Of a DNA stretch of 64,000 bases, positions 51,127 through 59,354 are shown piece by piece. The position numbers were made by a program, and so were the translations under genes. The DNA lies in NCBI RefSeq assembly GCF_900109685.1, contig NZ_FOBB01000013.1:1-64000 (forward strand), read 5' to 3'. Source of the stretch: Chitinophaga rupis (GTDB taxonomy: Bacteria > Bacteroidota > Bacteroidia > Chitinophagales > Chitinophagaceae). The notes below the pieces were generated by a model. That model was not told the DNA's origin, made no database searches, and saw only the letters and a program-made list of their open reading frames with translations. Within the stretch, counting starts at the first letter, position 1; every line of letters starts with the position of its first letter.

Positions 51127-51917
51127 TACTTCAGTATGAAGTGTTGCTTCACCTTCACTTCCGGCCTGAAAAATACCAGCCCAATGAAAAACAGGTCAAT
51201 GGTGAGCGTTACGCGCGGATGCTGCTGAATGGTAGACCAGGCTTCTTCCATGCCCGGCGTCCAGTGAATATCGTCAAAAATAAACAGCGATTGGTCGTGC
51301 GCCTGGGTAAGGCACTGCTCAAAATAAGCCAGGGTAGGGTCTTTACGATGGTTGCCGTCAATAAATACCCAGTCCAGCCGGGGCTTTTCCTGCAGCAGGG
51401 CGGGCAGCACATCATCAAAATTACCGGTGCGCTGTTGAATATTCTTTATATCCAGCAGCTCAAAGTTCTGACGGGCACGGGCGGCAATATTGGGGCAGCC
51501 TTCAATGGTCAGCACCTGTGCATCTGGTTTTGCCAGGGCCATATAAGCAGTGGAAAGACCCAGGGAAGTGCCTAATTCCAGCATGTATTGCGGTTGCAGA
51601 TATTGCACCAGGCGGTAGAACAGCTGCCCGAATTTGGGCGGTTTGGCTGCATAACGGGCAATGTCGCTTACTTTACGTACGGTACCGGCGCCGGTGAGCG
51701 AGCCGGCTCCCAGGTCCGTAACCGTTAGCTCCTCTTTGGTTTGCAGCAGCTGGCGGCGCAGGGCCTCCACCTCCTTGAATATATTAGGCTTACTTTTATC
51801 GCGCAGTACTTCTTCTATCAAAGCATACACAAAAGGCGAATGCACATCGTGCCGGTTGCCCGCGGTAAAATAGTAGCGCAGGTATTTTTTAGCAAATTCA
51901 AACTTGTGGGCCATCAT
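51123..51917 (-). CDS. Class I SAM-dependent O-methyltransferase
   Basis: A 264-residue methyltransferase. After a helical start (KKYLRYYFTAGNRHDVHSPFVYALIEEVL) comes the SAM motif LELGTSLGLSTAYMALA (~112-128), the acidic WVFIDGNHRKD (~181-191) and LFIFDDIHWTPGMEEAW (~208-224). This arrangement matches the O-methyltransferase group related to catechol and caffeoyl-CoA enzymes. The substrate is unknown. The start codon occurs twice in a row (51917, 51914). Confidence 0.87.
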   Translation of the reverse strand: MMAHKFEFAKKYLRYYFTAGNRHDVHSPFVYALIEEVLRDKSKPNIFKEVEALRRQLLQTKEELTVTDLGAGSLTGAGTVRKVSDIARYAAKPPKFGQLFYRLVQYLQPQYMLELGTSLGLSTAYMALAKPDAQVLTIEGCPNIAARARQNFELLDIKNIQQRTGNFDDVLPALLQEKPRLDWVFIDGNHRKDPTLAYFEQCLTQAHDQSLFIFDDIHWTPGMEEAWSTIQQHPRVTLTIDLFFIGLVFFRPEVKVKQHFILKY

Positions 51918-51920
51918 CTG

Positions 51921-52107
51921 ATTTACGATTTCAGATTTACGATCTTGGATTTTTTGTCCTGCGTATGGTGCGCACTGTAATTCAATCTAAGACCGTAAAC
52001 TGTAAATCTATAACTGTTTATCAGATATACGATCTTAGATTGACTTGCAGGCGGTTAAAGTATAGCTGGTCAAAATCTAAAATCGTACATCTAAAATCTA
52101 AAATTGT
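51921..52107. repeat. Family A intergenic repeat (copy A4), double unit
   Basis: Between the O-methyltransferase start and the glycosyltransferase stop. ATTTACGATTTCAGATTTAC on the left answers CAATCTAAGACCGTAAAC near 51982. A second unit runs from ATACGATCTTAGATTG (near 52025) to AAATCTAAAATCGTACATC and AAAATCTAAAATTG. It looks like two family A elements in tandem. Confidence 0.85.
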
Positions 52108-52845
52108 TTAATAGATCTTCCCCTTGATCCATCCCCAGCGGTGCAGGCAATGCTGCAGCGATACCCGCAACACGCCCAGGCCATAGATACTGCTACGCCG
52201 GAAATTAATGCTGGACGCTTCTTCAAAATACTTGGTCGGGCAGGTAACCTCCCCTATTTCATACCCTTTCATGAAGATCTGCGATATCATTTCATTATCA
52301 AAAATAAAATCGTCGCTGTTATGCATGTAACGGATGTTCTCCAATACTTCACGGGAAAAGGCCCGGTAACCGGTATGGTACTCACTCAGCTTCTCGTTAA
52401 TAAGAATGTTCTGCGCCAGGGTCAGGAACCGGTTAAAAATATATTTATAGATGGGCATTCCCCCTTTCAGGGCGCCTTTTCCTAAAATGCGCGAGCCTAA
52501 CACTACCGGGTATACCCCGTTTGCAATAATACTGCACATAGCCTGTATTAGCTTAGGAGTGTATTGATAATCAGGATGTACCATAATTACAATATCAGCG
52601 CCCAGCTCCAGGGCCTTGTTATAACAGCTCTTCTGGTTACCGCCGTATCCCTTGTTACGGTCATGGCGGATAATATGCTGTATGCCCAGCTCCCGGCCTA
52701 CCTGCGATGTATCGTCCCGGCTGGCATCATCTACCAGCACCACCTCATCTACAATGTCAAATGGGATCTCCTGATAGGTTTTTTCCAGCGTTAATGCTGC
52801 ATTATAGGCTGGTAATACCACTATTATCTTTTTACTATTCAGCAT
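52108..52845 (-). CDS. GT2 family glycosyltransferase (polyprenyl-phosphate type)
   Basis: A 245-residue cytoplasmic glycosyltransferase of family 2. The GT-A fold starts KKIIVVLPAYNAALTLEKTY. The nucleotide-sugar Asp pair is in EVVLVDDASRDDT (~33-45) and HPDYQYTP (~90-97), and the GYGGNQKSCYNKALE segment follows. It most resembles dolichyl/undecaprenyl-phosphate mannosyl- or glucosyltransferases, but lacks the C-terminal membrane helices of GtrB-type enzymes. The start at 52845 is supported by a promoter element 22 bases upstream. Confidence 0.9.
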   Translation of the reverse strand: MLNSKKIIVVLPAYNAALTLEKTYQEIPFDIVDEVVLVDDASRDDTSQVGRELGIQHIIRHDRNKGYGGNQKSCYNKALELGADIVIMVHPDYQYTPKLIQAMCSIIANGVYPVVLGSRILGKGALKGGMPIYKYIFNRFLTLAQNILINEKLSEYHTGYRAFSREVLENIRYMHNSDDFIFDNEMISQIFMKGYEIGEVTCPTKYFEEASSINFRRSSIYGLGVLRVSLQHCLHRWGWIKGKIY

Positions 52846-52866
52846 AAAAAGTGGCCATTTGGCTTG

Positions 52867-52874
52867 CAAATATA
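52867..52874 (-). promoter_or_regulatory. GT2 gene promoter -7 element
   Basis: Minus-strand TATATTTG, exact TAnnTTTG, 21 bases before the start codon. Confidence 0.6.
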
Positions 52875-52915
52875 ACAGGAAACCTGGCAATCCTACCTAT
52901 CAAATAAAATCGTAC

Positions 52916-52923
52916 TATCTTTG
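52916..52923 (+). promoter_or_regulatory. Promoter -7 element of the unknown secreted-protein gene
   Basis: TATCTTTG, exact TAnnTTTG, 63 bases before ATG 52987. It lies 41 bases from the divergent GT2 promoter element. Confidence 0.6.
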
Positions 52924-52986
52924 CACCTGAATTTATTTTTGGCACCATATTTTCTTAACATATTGTTAATAAAAAGCGAACACTGC

Positions 52987-54261
52987 ATGAACTTGCTTTA
53001 TATGAAAAATGCTTCAAGATGTGTTTCCCTGTTTTCACTGATGATAAGTGGCATTGTGACGGCCCGGGCCCAGGAAAAGCCGAAAACAGATACGGTGCCG
53101 GTAACGGTAACACAGCCACAGGAAATGCGGACCAACATCAGAACAGCCGATACCACTATCAGGAGGCTTATTGAAGACCTGCAGAAAGTAGCGGACAGCG
53201 ACCGTCAAAATTCCAGCGCCATTCAGGGTTTATTACAGGGAAAGGAAATAGACAACCTGACCAAATACGAGCTGATTAAGAATAACCTGATCAACGCCAG
53301 TGAAACTTACTACTTACTTAACAAAAAGATAATTGACTTAAAATCACGTACCACTACCAATAACCTGGACGTGTTCATTACTGCGCTGAACAACCCGGAA
53401 AGTAAAGAGCTGGGCTTTTCCTTCAGCGACCGTATTGTAGAACTGGTAGAAAAAATAGTGCTGAAAGGCAATGCAGACAAAGGCGAAAAAAATGGCAAAA
53501 TAGTGGAATCCACTAAATCCATTATTAACAGCCCCATTTTCCAGAGCTTTACCTCATTAACTCCTCCCCTGGCCATTGCCAACTCCGTAATGAACTTCCT
53601 GCACAGCGTAAGCGTGAACAATAAGCAGATCAACCAGAAAACGCTGCAGGAATTTGAAAAAGAGCTGAATAAATACGTAGTATACTATACGGCATTAAAT
53701 GATGCCAATCAGAAATTTGAGTTTGGCCTGAACTTTAACAAAGACCAGCTGACCCTGTTGCAGGATAACCTGTATGATCACCTGATGTTCACTGCCAGCG
53801 CGCTTAAATTTCAGCTGCCGCAGCGGGGCAACAAACCCATTGGAGAAACCATGAATGATTTTTTCCTGGACTTCAAAAAAGAAAAGGTAGTGGATTTCTT
53901 TGGCCAGCTTGAAACCAAGTACTCCAAAGGCAAACGGATAGATTATGAATTGCTGCTGCGCGAAAATCCGAACCTGAAAGAAGTGAATAACCAGCTGGAA
54001 GACCTGATCCTGCAAACCAAACGTTTTGAGAACCTGTATAATGAGTACTTTACCCTGCTGGATTCTTATTACAGCAAAGTGAACAGCTCCCTGAAAATAG
54101 CGCAGGATAACGGTTTGGCAGCGCAGAATATTATTGACAGCAAGCAGGCGGAATTCCGTAACCTGAAAAATGAAGCGGTGGCCGATATACAGGCTTCCAT
54201 AAACATTAAGGAGCTGTATAACAATACGGATAAGGTGAAATACCGTTACCGCATCTTTTAA
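52987..54261 (+). CDS. Unknown exported helical protein
   Basis: A protein of 424 residues that I do not recognise. A signal-peptide-like start (MNLLYMKNASRCVSLFSLMISGIVTARAQ) is followed by a Thr/Pro-rich stretch and then an almost wholly alpha-helical, charged body. Coiled-coil-like segments are around KNNLINASETYYLLNKKI, LEDLILQTKRFENLYNEYF and QAEFRNLKNEAVADIQASI. A hydrophobic patch SLTPPLAIANSVMNFL sits near the middle. ATG 53002 is an alternative start. It is transcribed divergently from the GT2 gene. It may be a periplasmic structural protein; no function can be given. Confidence 0.75.
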   Translation: MNLLYMKNASRCVSLFSLMISGIVTARAQEKPKTDTVPVTVTQPQEMRTNIRTADTTIRRLIEDLQKVADSDRQNSSAIQGLLQGKEIDNLTKYELIKNNLINASETYYLLNKKIIDLKSRTTTNNLDVFITALNNPESKELGFSFSDRIVELVEKIVLKGNADKGEKNGKIVESTKSIINSPIFQSFTSLTPPLAIANSVMNFLHSVSVNNKQINQKTLQEFEKELNKYVVYYTALNDANQKFEFGLNFNKDQLTLLQDNLYDHLMFTASALKFQLPQRGNKPIGETMNDFFLDFKKEKVVDFFGQLETKYSKGKRIDYELLLRENPNLKEVNNQLEDLILQTKRFENLYNEYFTLLDSYYSKVNSSLKIAQDNGLAAQNIIDSKQAEFRNLKNEAVADIQASINIKELYNNTDKVKYRYRIF

Positions 54262-54387
54262 TTACGAATTTTCAATTACGAATTGAGTATAGCATATTTC
54301 AGTATTACGTTTTAATTAGGAGTCCTGCATTTATGATGCGGGACTTTTTTTGTGCAGAACCAATTCGTAATTGAAAATTCGTAATTA
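54259..54387. repeat. Family B intergenic repeat (copy B5)
   Basis: A perfect 27-bp inverted repeat (54259-54285 with 54361-54387; it opens TAATTACGAATTTTCAATTA). Its first three bases are the stop codon of the preceding gene. A terminator hairpin lies between the arms. The centre of the arms reads TTTTC where copy B1 reads TTATTC. Confidence 0.93.
54321..54345 (+). terminator. Terminator inside copy B5
   Basis: Stem AGTCCTGCAT / ATGCGGGACT (one G-T pair) with a five-base loop and a following run of seven T. It resembles the hairpin inside copy B1. Confidence 0.88.
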
Positions 54388-54427
54388 TAGATATTCTCTA
54401 TACCTTTAATCTATAAAATAGGGAACA

Positions 54428-55393
54428 ATGACCACTGTACAACTGGAATACATTGTAGCGGTAGATACGTACAGAAGCTTTGTGGTAGCAGCAGAAAAGT
54501 GTTTTGTAACACAACCTACCCTAAGCATGCAGATACAGAAGCTGGAAGATGAACTGGGTATCAAGATCTTTGACCGGAGCAAGCTGCCCGTAGTACCCAC
54601 AGAAATAGGCATCTCTGTAATAGCGCAATCCCGCGTAATATTAAAAGAAAGCTCCCGCATTAAGGAAATTATTGCCGGCCATAAAAAAGAGATCCAGGGC
54701 AACCTGAAGGTAGGTATTATCCCTACCCTGGCCCCTTACCTGCTGCCGCGCATTCTTACGGGCTTCATGAAAAAATATCCCAAGGTTAAGCTGGAAATAT
54801 GGGAATATCCCACAGAACAGATCATGCAGCAACTGAAGCTGGAACTGCTGGATTGCGGGCTGCTGGCCACTCCCCTGCATAATCCCAACCTGGAAGAGCA
54901 GCCGCTGTTTTATGAATCCTTTGTAGTATATACCGCTAAAAGCAATGAGCTGTTCAGCAAGAAATTCATTAAACCGGAGGACCTGGATGTAAAAGAAGTA
55001 TGGCTGCTGAATGAAGGGCATTGTATGCGCAACCAGGTATTAAACATTTGCCGCGATAAGTTTACCATGGGCGAATACAAGAATTTGGAATATAATACCG
55101 GGAGTGTAGAAACCCTGAAAAGAATGGTAGACCTGAATGAAGGATATACGATCTTACCGGAGCTTTCCCTGCAGGACCTTAGCACCCGCCAAATGAACAT
55201 GGTACGCTATTTTAAGACACCGGAGCCGGTGCGGGAGATCAGTTTGGTCACGCATCGCTTTTTCATTAAACAGGCGCTGATCGGGGCCTTTAAAAAGGAA
55301 ATACTGTCGCAGGTACCGGAGAAAATGAAAGTGCAGAAGCAAAGAAGAGTAGTGGATATTGTGCCGGAGAAAGTGCTTAAAGCTGAAAGCTAA
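54428..55393 (+). CDS. oxyR: OxyR-type LysR-family peroxide sensor
   Basis: A 321-residue LysR-family activator. The N-terminal HTH (~1-60) has AAEKCFVTQPTLSMQIQKLEDELG, and the effector domain starts near 90. The segment LLNEGHCMRNQVLNIC places cysteines at positions 199 and 208. These are the same positions as the redox pair of E. coli OxyR, which forms a disulfide on H2O2 exposure and activates catalase and peroxidase genes. No such target lies next to it. The last residues (KAES) and the stop codon are written in family F repeat words. Confidence 0.94.
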   Translation: MTTVQLEYIVAVDTYRSFVVAAEKCFVTQPTLSMQIQKLEDELGIKIFDRSKLPVVPTEIGISVIAQSRVILKESSRIKEIIAGHKKEIQGNLKVGIIPTLAPYLLPRILTGFMKKYPKVKLEIWEYPTEQIMQQLKLELLDCGLLATPLHNPNLEEQPLFYESFVVYTAKSNELFSKKFIKPEDLDVKEVWLLNEGHCMRNQVLNICRDKFTMGEYKNLEYNTGSVETLKRMVDLNEGYTILPELSLQDLSTRQMNMVRYFKTPEPVREISLVTHRFFIKQALIGAFKKEILSQVPEKMKVQKQRRVVDIVPEKVLKAES

Positions 55394-55523
55394 AGATAGA
55401 GCTGAAAGCGCAAAGCAGAAAGCATAAAGCCAGGTACACCGTCTAAAATAATAGCAATAAAAAAGCATAAAGCTGCTGCAATCGCTGCATTAGCTTTATG
55501 CTTTTTGCTTTATGCTTTCCGCT
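55378..55523. repeat. Family F intergenic repeat (copy F1)
   Basis: Left words AAAGCTGAAAGCTAAAG, AGAGCTGAAAGCGCAAAGC, AGAAAGCATAAAGC; right words TTAGCTTTATGCTTTTTGC and TTTATGCTTTCC. The left arm encodes the end of oxyR, and the right arm ends at the stop codon of the M48 protease gene. Confidence 0.88.
55460..55506. terminator. Bidirectional terminator, oxyR / M48 protease
   Basis: A perfect 15-bp stem AAAAAGCATAAAGCT / AGCTTTATGCTTTTT inside repeat F1, between convergent genes. Confidence 0.85.
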
Positions 55524-56325
55524 ACTTCGCGGGCGTATAATACTTCATTGCCTCCGGCATCAGCTGTTGCAGCTGCTGTACGCGGCGGGCGTCACTGGGG
55601 TGGGTGCTTAAAAGCTCAGGTGGTTTTTGTCCGCCGCCGGTATTGGCCATACGCTGCCAGAAGGGAATAGCTTCCTGCGGGTTGTAACCGGCCATCGCCA
55701 TAAAGATCACGCCCAGGTGATCGGCTTCCAGCTCGTTCTGGCGGGAAAAGGCCATCAGGCCCACATTACCACCTACGCCAAAAGATTGTAAAAAGATGTT
55801 CTGTGCCTGCGGGTTGCGGTTCAGCGCTACGGAACCTGCTACCTGTATACCTTGCGCTATCAGGCCCTGGCTCATACGCTCATTACCATGGCGGGCAATG
55901 GCGTGCGCAATTTCATGTCCCATTACGCAGGCAAGCGCAGTTTCATTCTGCGTAACCGGCAGCAGGCCGGTGTACACTACTACCTTACCACCCGGCATAC
56001 ACCAGGCATTCACTTCCTTATTATTTACCAGGTTAAATTCCCATTTATAGGTGGAGATCTCTTTGCCGGCATTATGATCGTTCATATAACGGGTTACCGC
56101 ACCGGCTATGCGTGAGCCTACCCTTTTAACCATTTCAGCATCTTTACTGGCCGCAGGGGAAACCGCTTTGTTCTCTGTTAAAAAGCTCTGGTACTCCTGC
56201 AGTGCCATAGACTGCATTTGACTTTCGGGGATCAGGTTCAGCTGACTGCGGCCGGTAATAGGCACCCTGGTACAGGCAGCCATAAATCCCAGGCCGGCAG
56301 TTAAAAATAAAACAGTCTTTTTCAT
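55522..56325 (-). CDS. M48-family metalloprotease lipoprotein
   Basis: A 267-residue zinc protease of the M48 (Oma1/LoiP/BepA-like) family. Start chosen at ATG 56325, giving the lipoprotein signal LTAGLGFMAAC (Cys18). The zinc motif HEIAHAIARHG lies near 137-147, and the third ligand is in NELEADHLGV. Such proteins act in the periplasm at the outer membrane on damaged envelope proteins. A promoter lies about 110 bases upstream. Confidence 0.92.
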   Translation of the reverse strand: MKKTVLFLTAGLGFMAACTRVPITGRSQLNLIPESQMQSMALQEYQSFLTENKAVSPAASKDAEMVKRVGSRIAGAVTRYMNDHNAGKEISTYKWEFNLVNNKEVNAWCMPGGKVVVYTGLLPVTQNETALACVMGHEIAHAIARHGNERMSQGLIAQGIQVAGSVALNRNPQAQNIFLQSFGVGGNVGLMAFSRQNELEADHLGVIFMAMAGYNPQEAIPFWQRMANTGGGQKPPELLSTHPSDARRVQQLQQLMPEAMKYYTPAK

Positions 56326-56431
56326 GGGTGAAGTCATTTGTTTTTCTTAAGCCAACTATACCAACTCCTATACTACAGGTTCGCATATTTCTACCATAAC
56401 AATCCAGGATGATTGTAAGTTGGTTCAGTGG

Positions 56432-56461
56432 CAAAAATACTTAGTGCAATCGGTATGCCAA
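56432..56461 (-). promoter_or_regulatory. M48 protease gene promoter
   Basis: Minus strand: TTG at 56461-56459 and TATTTTTG at 56439-56432, spacing 19. It predicts a leader of about 100 bases. The rest of the 56326-56619 gap shows nothing else. Confidence 0.65.
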
Positions 56462-56619
56462 ACAAACAGGGTCAGCAAATTTTCGGGAATCGTGCAAAAC
56501 CGCTATCAAAGCAGGTATGCAGGTTGCTCTTTTATAAAAAAGAACCACCTGCACTACCTGGCAGTGATATTTGACTGATGTATATAAATAAGTGGAACTT
56601 ATATCGAAAGGAAAGATGA

Positions 56620-57273
56620 TCAGGGTTTACGGCGGAAACCCCTTCTGTTTTTGAACAGCGGCACCTTGTTCTCGTTACCGGTAAGCAGGCGCGCAATGTT
56701 CTTCTGGTGGGTTAATACCACCATCAAGGCTACCGCTATGGCAAAAATGCGGTAAAAAACCTCCGGCTCGTTAAAGATGTAAAGGATCAGGATCGGGAAT
56801 GCAATACTGGCTATAATAGAGCTCAGTGATACATACCTTGTAAAGAACAGGATCATTAAGAATACGCCTACACAACAAACGGCTACAATAGGCTGTATGG
56901 CCAGCACCAGCCCAAACAGGGTGGCAATACCTTTACCGCCTTTGAAACCGGCCCATATCGGAAAAATGTGGCCCACTACAGCGGCCAAACCTAACCCGAT
57001 CTGGAAGTTTACGAGCTGTGTTAAATGATCTGAGTTCTGGTAATAGGGTAAAAGATAGGAAAGCCTGACTGCTATAACTCCCTTCAGCATATCCACCACC
57101 ATTACAAAGGTTCCGGCTTTAGGGCCCAGTACACGGAAAGTATTGGTAGCACCGGCATTGCCGCTGCCATACTCCCGTATATCCATACCAAAAACCCCTT
57201 TGCTAACCCAAACGGCGGTAGGCACTGATCCTATGAGATAGGCACAAATAAGGAATAACAATTCTATCATCAC
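56620..57273 (-). CDS. plsY: Glycerol-3-phosphate acyltransferase PlsY
   Basis: A 217-residue inner-membrane enzyme using acyl-phosphate to acylate glycerol-3-phosphate, the first step of phospholipid synthesis. The three conserved loops are visible: YGSGNAGATNTFRVLG (~36-51), WAGFKGGKGIATLFG (~107-121) and VLTHQKNIARLL near the C-terminus (~187-198). Five or so membrane helices separate them. It may share a transcript with prmA upstream (121-base gap). Confidence 0.96.
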   Translation of the reverse strand: MMIELLFLICAYLIGSVPTAVWVSKGVFGMDIREYGSGNAGATNTFRVLGPKAGTFVMVVDMLKGVIAVRLSYLLPYYQNSDHLTQLVNFQIGLGLAAVVGHIFPIWAGFKGGKGIATLFGLVLAIQPIVAVCCVGVFLMILFFTRYVSLSSIIASIAFPILILYIFNEPEVFYRIFAIAVALMVVLTHQKNIARLLTGNENKVPLFKNRRGFRRKP

Positions 57274-57394
57274 AATAAGTTAGAATGCTAAGATAACGAA
57301 AATCTGCGCCAAAATTAATAAAATATTATTTTTTTCTTTAACACGAAAGTTGAATAATTCTTGTTTTTTATGATTGTTAAATATAATTATTTTT

Positions 57395-58210
57395 TCACTC
57401 CGCTACCAGTCTTATAGCCAGCCAATTATCCTTCTCTACCTGTTCCAGCCTCTGCAGGCCTGCTTTTGCGGCACTTTCTAAAATTATTTTTTCATCCTGC
57501 GTCATAATACCACTTAACAGCAGCTGCCCGCCCGGGTTCAGGAGCCTGCGCATGCTGGTCATGAATTGCAGCAGAATGTTACGATTAATGTTAGCGAGTA
57601 TAATATCATAAGGGCCTTCCAGATCGTCCAGGCTGTCTGCCTGCCAGATATTTACCTCCACCTGGTTACCGGCTGCATTTTCTTTACTATTTTCTACTGA
57701 CCAGTCATCAATGTCAATGGCATCTGTTTGTGCGGCGCCCATTTTTTGTGCCAGTATGGCCAGTATACCGGTTCCGGTTCCAAAATCAAATACCTTTTTG
57801 CCCGCAATATCCAGCTGTTGCATAAGCTGTATCATGGAAAAGGTGGTGGCATGGTGCCCGGTACCAAAAGCCATTTTAGGGGTGATCACTATTTCATGCT
57901 CCAAGGTTTGTGTAAAGGGAGCATGAAAACCTGCACGTATGCCGCAAAAGCTGCCTACTACCACCGGTTCAAAATTGCTTTCCCACAGGGCATTCCAGTT
58001 CTCCTGCTTGATCTCCTCTTTCGTATAGGTAATACCGTAAGGCTGCAGCAGGTTATCCAGTGCAGCAGCATCAAAATCTGTGGTGGGTATGTAGGCTACC
58101 AGGGTGCCTGGCCGCTCTTCAAATCCTTCGTAACTGATCTCAGTAAGCTGCGCTACCAGTACATCTGCAAGTTCAGGTGCACAGGCTATTGTGATGGCTA
58201 TGTGTGACAT
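57395..58210 (-). CDS. prmA: Ribosomal protein L11 methyltransferase
   Basis: A 271-residue SAM methyltransferase trimethylating ribosomal protein L11. A divergent N-terminal substrate domain (~1-95) and a catalytic domain with KMAFGTGHHATTFSMIQLMQ (~131-150), VFDFGTGTGILAILA (~159-173) and DIILANINRNIL (~216-227, the NxN loop typical of PrmA). A family B repeat lies directly upstream. Confidence 0.95.
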   Translation of the reverse strand: MSHIAITIACAPELADVLVAQLTEISYEGFEERPGTLVAYIPTTDFDAAALDNLLQPYGITYTKEEIKQENWNALWESNFEPVVVGSFCGIRAGFHAPFTQTLEHEIVITPKMAFGTGHHATTFSMIQLMQQLDIAGKKVFDFGTGTGILAILAQKMGAAQTDAIDIDDWSVENSKENAAGNQVEVNIWQADSLDDLEGPYDIILANINRNILLQFMTSMRRLLNPGGQLLLSGIMTQDEKIILESAAKAGLQRLEQVEKDNWLAIRLVAE

Positions 58211-58220
58211 GGCGCGAAGG

Positions 58221-58335
58221 TAATTATCAATTACGAATTACGAATTGAATACATCATATATAAAGTACTGCACTTTACATGAAGCGCTTACCTGGTGGTG
58301 AGCTTGATTCGTAATTGATAATTCGTAATTAAATT
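58221..58335. repeat. Family B intergenic repeat (copy B6)
   Basis: Left arm TAATTATCAATTACGAATTA, then CGAATTGAAT; right arm GATTCGTAATTGATAATTC and GTAATTAAATT. Both arms carry the TTATCAATTACG variant seen in B4. The right arm ends at the stop codon of the NIPSNAP gene. Confidence 0.88.
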
Positions 58336-59161
58336 AAATGTCTGAGTATTCTGTTGGATACAGGAACATAATGTCCTGGTGAGATACATTATGCTGATAC
58401 TCCGGCAGGGCGGATAATTGTTTCCAGGCCGGGTCGCTGCCAAAGGATTTCCAGTGCGCCTCGCGGGCAGCTTTATTCTCAAAAGTGGTCAGGTACATAA
58501 GGTTGGGCATGTGGCTGCCGCTGATCACCTCTCCATAGAACACGGCGTTAAAGTTCAGGCGTTTGAAAATGCCTACTTCATCGCCTTTATTAAACATTTG
58601 TACCTTATTGCGGTATAATTTCTCTGTAGGGCCTTCGTAGCTGCGCAGCTCATAGATACGCTCTTTCTTAGGGCCGGTGAGCGCCGGCAGCTCCAGCTGG
58701 GGATGGGCGGTGAAGGCCTGCAGCAGCATGATTTCCATTCTCGTATAGGGAGCAGCGTTATAGGCTGCATCCAGGTACTCCGCACCGGCCGTTCCATGTT
58801 CCTTACTGGCTTCCAGCTGTTCCGGCAGCTGCCGGAACTGTTCCAGGCGCTTGTAGGGTATCAGCACATAAATACGGCGGTCTGCAGCTGTATCATTGCC
58901 GACCGGCTTAAATACGCCTACTTTGGAAATGCCTGCCTTGTGTACAGCAGGTAAAAAAGCCTGTTCAAGGTAATGATCTACTGTGCTTTCCTGTGCAGCA
59001 TCTTTCACATGATAAACCCTGATCTCGTAGAACTCACGCTGCGGCGGTTTTGCGGCAGCGTTAACAGATGATTGCAACATGCAAATGAGGATGGTAATAC
59101 ATAAGCCCAGGCTTCCGTTTAACGATCTCCTGAATGATCTTGGCATTGTACAGTGTAACAT
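58334..59161 (-). CDS. Exported NIPSNAP-family protein
   Basis: A 275-residue secreted protein with two NIPSNAP (ferredoxin-like) domains: ~45-140 (FYEIRVYHVKDAAQES) and ~165-270 (IYELRSYEGPTEKLY). A signal peptide (LCITILICMLQSSVNAAA) precedes them. The biochemical role of NIPSNAP proteins is not settled; many bacterial ones sit in exported sugar- or oxidation-related loci. ATG 59146 is an alternative start. Confidence 0.88.
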   Translation of the reverse strand: MLHCTMPRSFRRSLNGSLGLCITILICMLQSSVNAAAKPPQREFYEIRVYHVKDAAQESTVDHYLEQAFLPAVHKAGISKVGVFKPVGNDTAADRRIYVLIPYKRLEQFRQLPEQLEASKEHGTAGAEYLDAAYNAAPYTRMEIMLLQAFTAHPQLELPALTGPKKERIYELRSYEGPTEKLYRNKVQMFNKGDEVGIFKRLNFNAVFYGEVISGSHMPNLMYLTTFENKAAREAHWKSFGSDPAWKQLSALPEYQHNVSHQDIMFLYPTEYSDI

Positions 59162-59305
59162 GAAATTTATAAATTGTGTAGCGGCAAACGGTTGTCCAAT
59201 TTAATAGGAAACCCTAAATTTTTTGAATGAAATATTACAAGCGGCAATATAATAGGGACTAATTGTTAAACGCTGGTTAACGCGCCGTTTTTTCCATAAA
59301 AAAAA

Positions 59306-59326
59306 CAACCGCCCAAAGAGCGGTTG
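59306..59326 (-). terminator. Terminator after pnp
   Basis: Stem CAACCGC / GCGGTTG with loop CCAAAGA. On the minus strand it is followed by a run of eight T. Confidence 0.88.
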
Positions 59327-59354
59327 CTTTCTATAAAAAGATAACTACTGTTTA

